DNA of 64,000 nucleotides from Lachnoanaerobaculum sp. OBRC5-5. Its GTDB lineage: Bacteria; Bacillota; Clostridia; Lachnospirales; Lachnospiraceae. Below, in pieces: positions 61,765-64,000 of the stretch. The notes below the pieces were generated by a model, which made no database searches, was not told where the DNA came from, and was given only the letters and a program-made list of their open reading frames with translations. Made by a program: the position numbers and the translations under genes. Position 1 is the stretch's first letter; every line of letters begins with the position of its first letter. The stretch spans positions 1,736,391 to 1,800,390 of the forward strand of contig NZ_JH815185.1 in NCBI RefSeq assembly GCF_000296385.1, written 5' to 3'.

Positions 61765-62127
61765 CTAGCTCTTATAATTTGATATATTTTTCAGCATCTC
61801 CTCTGACACAAAATATGGATTATTATCTTCTCCAATTTTCTCAATCAAAATGGCATCCTTATCTGTTTCAAGTACTCTAATTTTGTCTCCTATCTTAAAT
61901 TTTAATCCATCATTGCTAACCCCCTCTGCAGTTACAGAATATACCATTGAATCTGATGTTCCGTGTAATTCTTCCTTATTAATTTTCTTTATTATCTTTT
62001 TAACAACAATCTCACTACCTTTATATAGCACTGCACCTGTTCCAGCAATTATTAAGACAAAATTTTTAGGACCTCCGACCTTCTTCGCCACAGTAGTCAA
62101 CCATTGATATGCACCTAGATTACTCAT
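61765..62127 (-). CDS. Small protein with one membrane segment, unknown family
   Basis: 120 residues. The ATG at 62127 is chosen because AGGAGG lies eight bases before it; a start six codons earlier overlaps that RBS. The first 45 residues (YQWLTTVAKKVGGPKNFVLI, then AGTGAVLYKGSEIVVKK) hold one hydrophobic segment and a basic flank. The last 60 residues (GLKFKIGDKIRVLETDKDAIL) look like a small beta-barrel, similar to NfeD or SH3-like domains. Function unknown; location beside qat genes makes a defence link possible but unproven. Confidence 0.65.
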   Translation of the reverse strand: MSNLGAYQWLTTVAKKVGGPKNFVLIIAGTGAVLYKGSEIVVKKIIKKINKEELHGTSDSMVYSVTAEGVSNDGLKFKIGDKIRVLETDKDAILIEKIGEDNNPYFVSEEMLKNISNYKS

Positions 62128-62316
62128 TCCCTTCACCTCCTTCATCTCATCTACCCTATCTCAACTCCTATTCAAGTAGGTTATCTTAATTTTATATCCA
62201 ACAAACACAGAAACCACATCTACTATACATTCGCAATCTTAATGTGTAAATAAATAGCTAGACTTTATCTTTGCAATTTCTCATATCAAGAAGCTTGACA
62301 AATAAACGCTCACAAA

Positions 62317-62668
62317 TTATTTAATTAGCATTTCATCTTCCATATCTTGTAACAGATATATTGCATTCTTATTTTCATATATTGGTTTAAGCATTAATTG
62401 AATATCAAGATTATTAGCACCCAATACCTTACGCTTACAGCCCTCTTTATGTAATACATGCTCTTCAATCAACAAATATATATCCATATTTTTTGTCATT
62501 CCACGCACAGAAATCATTTGTACTAAATCACTACAATTCTATTCCTTAGTTGTCATAGTTACTATCGCTTCATGAAGTTATGAATATGCTGCACCTTTTA
62601 GTTCTTCTGAGGTTTTACATCTATCGATAACATTATTATATAATATCTTCAAATTTTACTTCACCCAT
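62317..62668 (-). pseudogene. Degraded gene next to qatD
   Basis: From ATG at 62668 (MGEVKFEDII) the frame stops, then a shifted frame reads NVIDRCKTSEELKGAAYS*, LHEAIVTMTTKE*, then NCSDLVQMISVRGMTKNMD and on to a stop at 62317. Two in-frame stops and one frame change break it. The last 66 codons are still open (to YLLQDMEDEMLIK) but are best seen as the 3' end of the dead gene. Family unknown. Confidence 0.55.
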
Positions 62669-62727
62669 TCTTCTAGTAAATTTATTTATTTTCCCTTAAG
62701 CCACGCAAAATACTAAATCGCCTTTAC

Positions 62728-63471
62728 TTAAATGCTATCCTCGGCTTTGACAATTTCTTCAAAATTTGCCTTTACTCGATGCTCCACCTGATTCTTTGTC
62801 ACATTATACATATTAGCAAAATACTCATAGATAATATCATTAAAGTCAATAGAATACTGACTTTTTAGTGACGGAATAAATGGAGCATCACTTTCTAGTA
62901 GTATACGTTGTACTGGTATCTTAGAAATTATATTAGCTCCTGACTCACTTTTTAACATTTGTGGATTAATTGAAAAGTAGTATCCTCTATCGATAGCTTC
63001 CTCAAGATCTTGTATTCTTCCTGAGTACCAATGCATAATAACAATTCCCGCAAATCCATCTAAATGTTTTAAAACATCCTTAGAAGCATGTCTACTATGT
63101 ACGCTTAACACTTTATTTTTCCCTGTTAGGAATTCTAGTATTTCGCTAAATATTCTTTCTTGATCAAGACATATACGTTTATCATTGGTTGAACCATCCA
63201 ACCCGACTTCACCAATATACCGTGGCTTTACTGATAATTTCTTGAATAATTCAATCTGATTTGGAAAGTCTTTTACTAATTCCGGATGATAACCAATTGC
63301 AATTTGAGTATATTTATATCTACCAACTAAATTCTCGTATCTATTATAAATATCAGGTAAATTTGTCATTGCAATGGTATATGATTTCACAGCTTCAATA
63401 TAGTGTAAAACTTCTATTTTGTCCTTATAGAGATCAAAATGCATATGTGCATCCATTAAAAACTCATTCAT
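62728..63471 (-). CDS. qatD: TatD-like metal-dependent nuclease QatD
   Basis: 247 residues, TIM-barrel amidohydrolase fold of TatD DNases. The metal ligands are visible: His9 and His11 (AHMHF), Glu88 (GEVGLD), His125 (SVHSRH), His147 (MHWYSG) and Asp195 (LLESDAPF). Its ATG overlaps the stop codon of the QueC-like gene by four bases (ATGA), so both are translated together. A QueC-like plus TatD-like pair is the qatC-qatD end of the Qat anti-phage system (QatA ATPase, QatB, QatC, QatD). All metal ligands are kept, so it should be active. Confidence 0.87.
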   Translation of the reverse strand: MNEFLMDAHMHFDLYKDKIEVLHYIEAVKSYTIAMTNLPDIYNRYENLVGRYKYTQIAIGYHPELVKDFPNQIELFKKLSVKPRYIGEVGLDGSTNDKRICLDQERIFSEILEFLTGKNKVLSVHSRHASKDVLKHLDGFAGIVIMHWYSGRIQDLEEAIDRGYYFSINPQMLKSESGANIISKIPVQRILLESDAPFIPSLKSQYSIDFNDIIYEYFANMYNVTKNQVEHRVKANFEEIVKAEDSI

Positions 63472-64000
63472 TTAAACTCCTCTAAATAGCTGGAAATCTC
63501 ATTAATCCCACGATTATAAAGATTAGCAAGCTCTTCTACATGTTCTTTAATGGGTCCATTCATCTGAATACGCATGAAAGTTTGTTTTGACTGAAACATA
63601 TCCAAACCTTGTAAATATGAATTTAAGCACATTTTTGCTTCATCGCCTATTTTAAATTGTCTGTCATAATACCTACTTGTATCTGACATATTAGCTCTTT
63701 TTAAAGCAGCTTGTCTCACAGTGCATGGCAAGCAGTAGCCACAATGCATAGCTTCTTTCTCGCCACGATGACGACCTACATCTGGATGAGAACATGACAT
63801 TGTATTTGCAATATTCGCATTTAATATCTCTTGATTTTTACATTCAATCAACATCTCTCCCTTGGTCTTAAATTGATATGGATTATAAATATTCAAAGTT
63901 ATTCCTACGTTGTTCAGTAATTCCTTAATCAAAGTCATATAATATGGGTGCGTAGTTCTCGTACTACTTGTACCTATTCTAGAGAATGTAAGAGGAATAT
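63468..64000 (-). CDS. qatC: QueC-like protein QatC, 3' part (cut by window edge)
   Basis: The frame runs off the right end; 177 codons are visible. SRIGTSSTRTTHPYY near the edge and the zinc-type cluster CSHP, then CGYCLPC about 17 residues on, match QueC, the 7-cyano-7-deazaguanine synthase fold. The C-terminal extension beyond this cluster and the coupled qatD point to QatC of the Qat defence system rather than to queuosine biosynthesis. The N-terminal ATP-binding motif SGGxDS lies outside the window. An ATG at 63938 is in frame but internal. Confidence 0.85.
   Translation of the reverse strand, partial: IPLTFSRIGTSSTRTTHPYYMTLIKELLNNVGITLNIYNPYQFKTKGEMLIECKNQEILNANIANTMSCSHPDVGRHRGEKEAMHCGYCLPCTVRQAALKRANMSDTSRYYDRQFKIGDEAKMCLNSYLQGLDMFQSKQTFMRIQMNGPIKEHVEELANLYNRGINEISSYLEEFK

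Noticed and set aside
1-64000. CRISPR array, tRNA, rRNA, complete insertion sequence or integrase
   Set aside because: No regularly spaced direct repeats with unique spacers, no cloverleaf or rRNA-like sequence, and no transposase or integrase motifs were found.

Overview
The window looks like chromosomal DNA of a low-GC Gram-positive anaerobe, most likely family Lachnospiraceae (an oral Lachnoanaerobaculum-like organism would fit, but the sequence alone does not prove the genus). The reasons are the AT-rich composition, strong AGGAGG-type ribosome binding sites, minus-strand runs of tightly packed genes, and Firmicutes marker sets such as the decarboxylase/P-loop kinase/HolB/RicT/TrmN6/RsmI cluster, DUF951, long-form HPF and ECF-type transporters. 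Almost every gene lies on the minus strand. No rRNA, tRNA, CRISPR array or complete insertion sequence was seen.

Layout. 0.3-9.6 kb: a housekeeping operon matching the Bacillus yaaO-tmk-holB-yaaT-yabB-yabC neighbourhood, followed by rpiB, a pyridoxal kinase-like gene, DUF951, an ABC-F ATPase and a glutathione peroxidase. 9.6-15.7 kb: two family 3 glycosidases around a GtrA-like membrane protein; one glycosidase is membrane-anchored with inverted domain order. 15.9-19.7 kb: ribosome hibernation factor, an AT-rich gap with three perfect DnaA-box sequences, a short gene with a JetA/DUF5716-like N-terminus, a second pyridoxal kinase-like gene and a secreted CAP-domain protein with cell-wall-binding repeats and a GC-rich Gly/Ser/Arg repeat. 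19.8-25.5 kb: a sucrose/fructo-oligosaccharide operon (binding protein, two permeases, LacI regulator, GH32 hydrolase) with a clear promoter and LacI-type operator. 25.6-28 kb: LUD-domain protein and SulP transporter.

28-42.5 kb is an accessory region: three copies of a 140-residue cytosolic immunity-like protein (minus strand), three 341-residue membrane proteins of one unrecognised family (plus strand, two with the same promoter pattern), a lipoprotein, a DUF4143 ATPase, an aldehyde dehydrogenase, and a translationally coupled helicase-HNH gene plus unknown partner that could be a defence module. 42.3-50.2 kb: a TetR gene, a heterodimeric ABC exporter-type pair and a complete ECF-type importer (S, T, A), preceded by a TetR-type palindrome and five helically phased TTGAAGT repeats; then a PepSY protein.

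50.5-64 kb is a defence island: Fic protein, a truncated DUF6361 gene, an orphan AbiEi-like gene whose ribosome binding site lies in a 17-bp inverted repeat, a stop-riddled pseudogene, a complete type I restriction-modification system (hsdM-hsdS-hsdR) preceded by a broken excisionase-like HTH gene, about 3 kb of decayed small genes, and at the right edge qatD and the 3' part of qatC of a Qat anti-phage system, whose remaining genes should lie just beyond the window.
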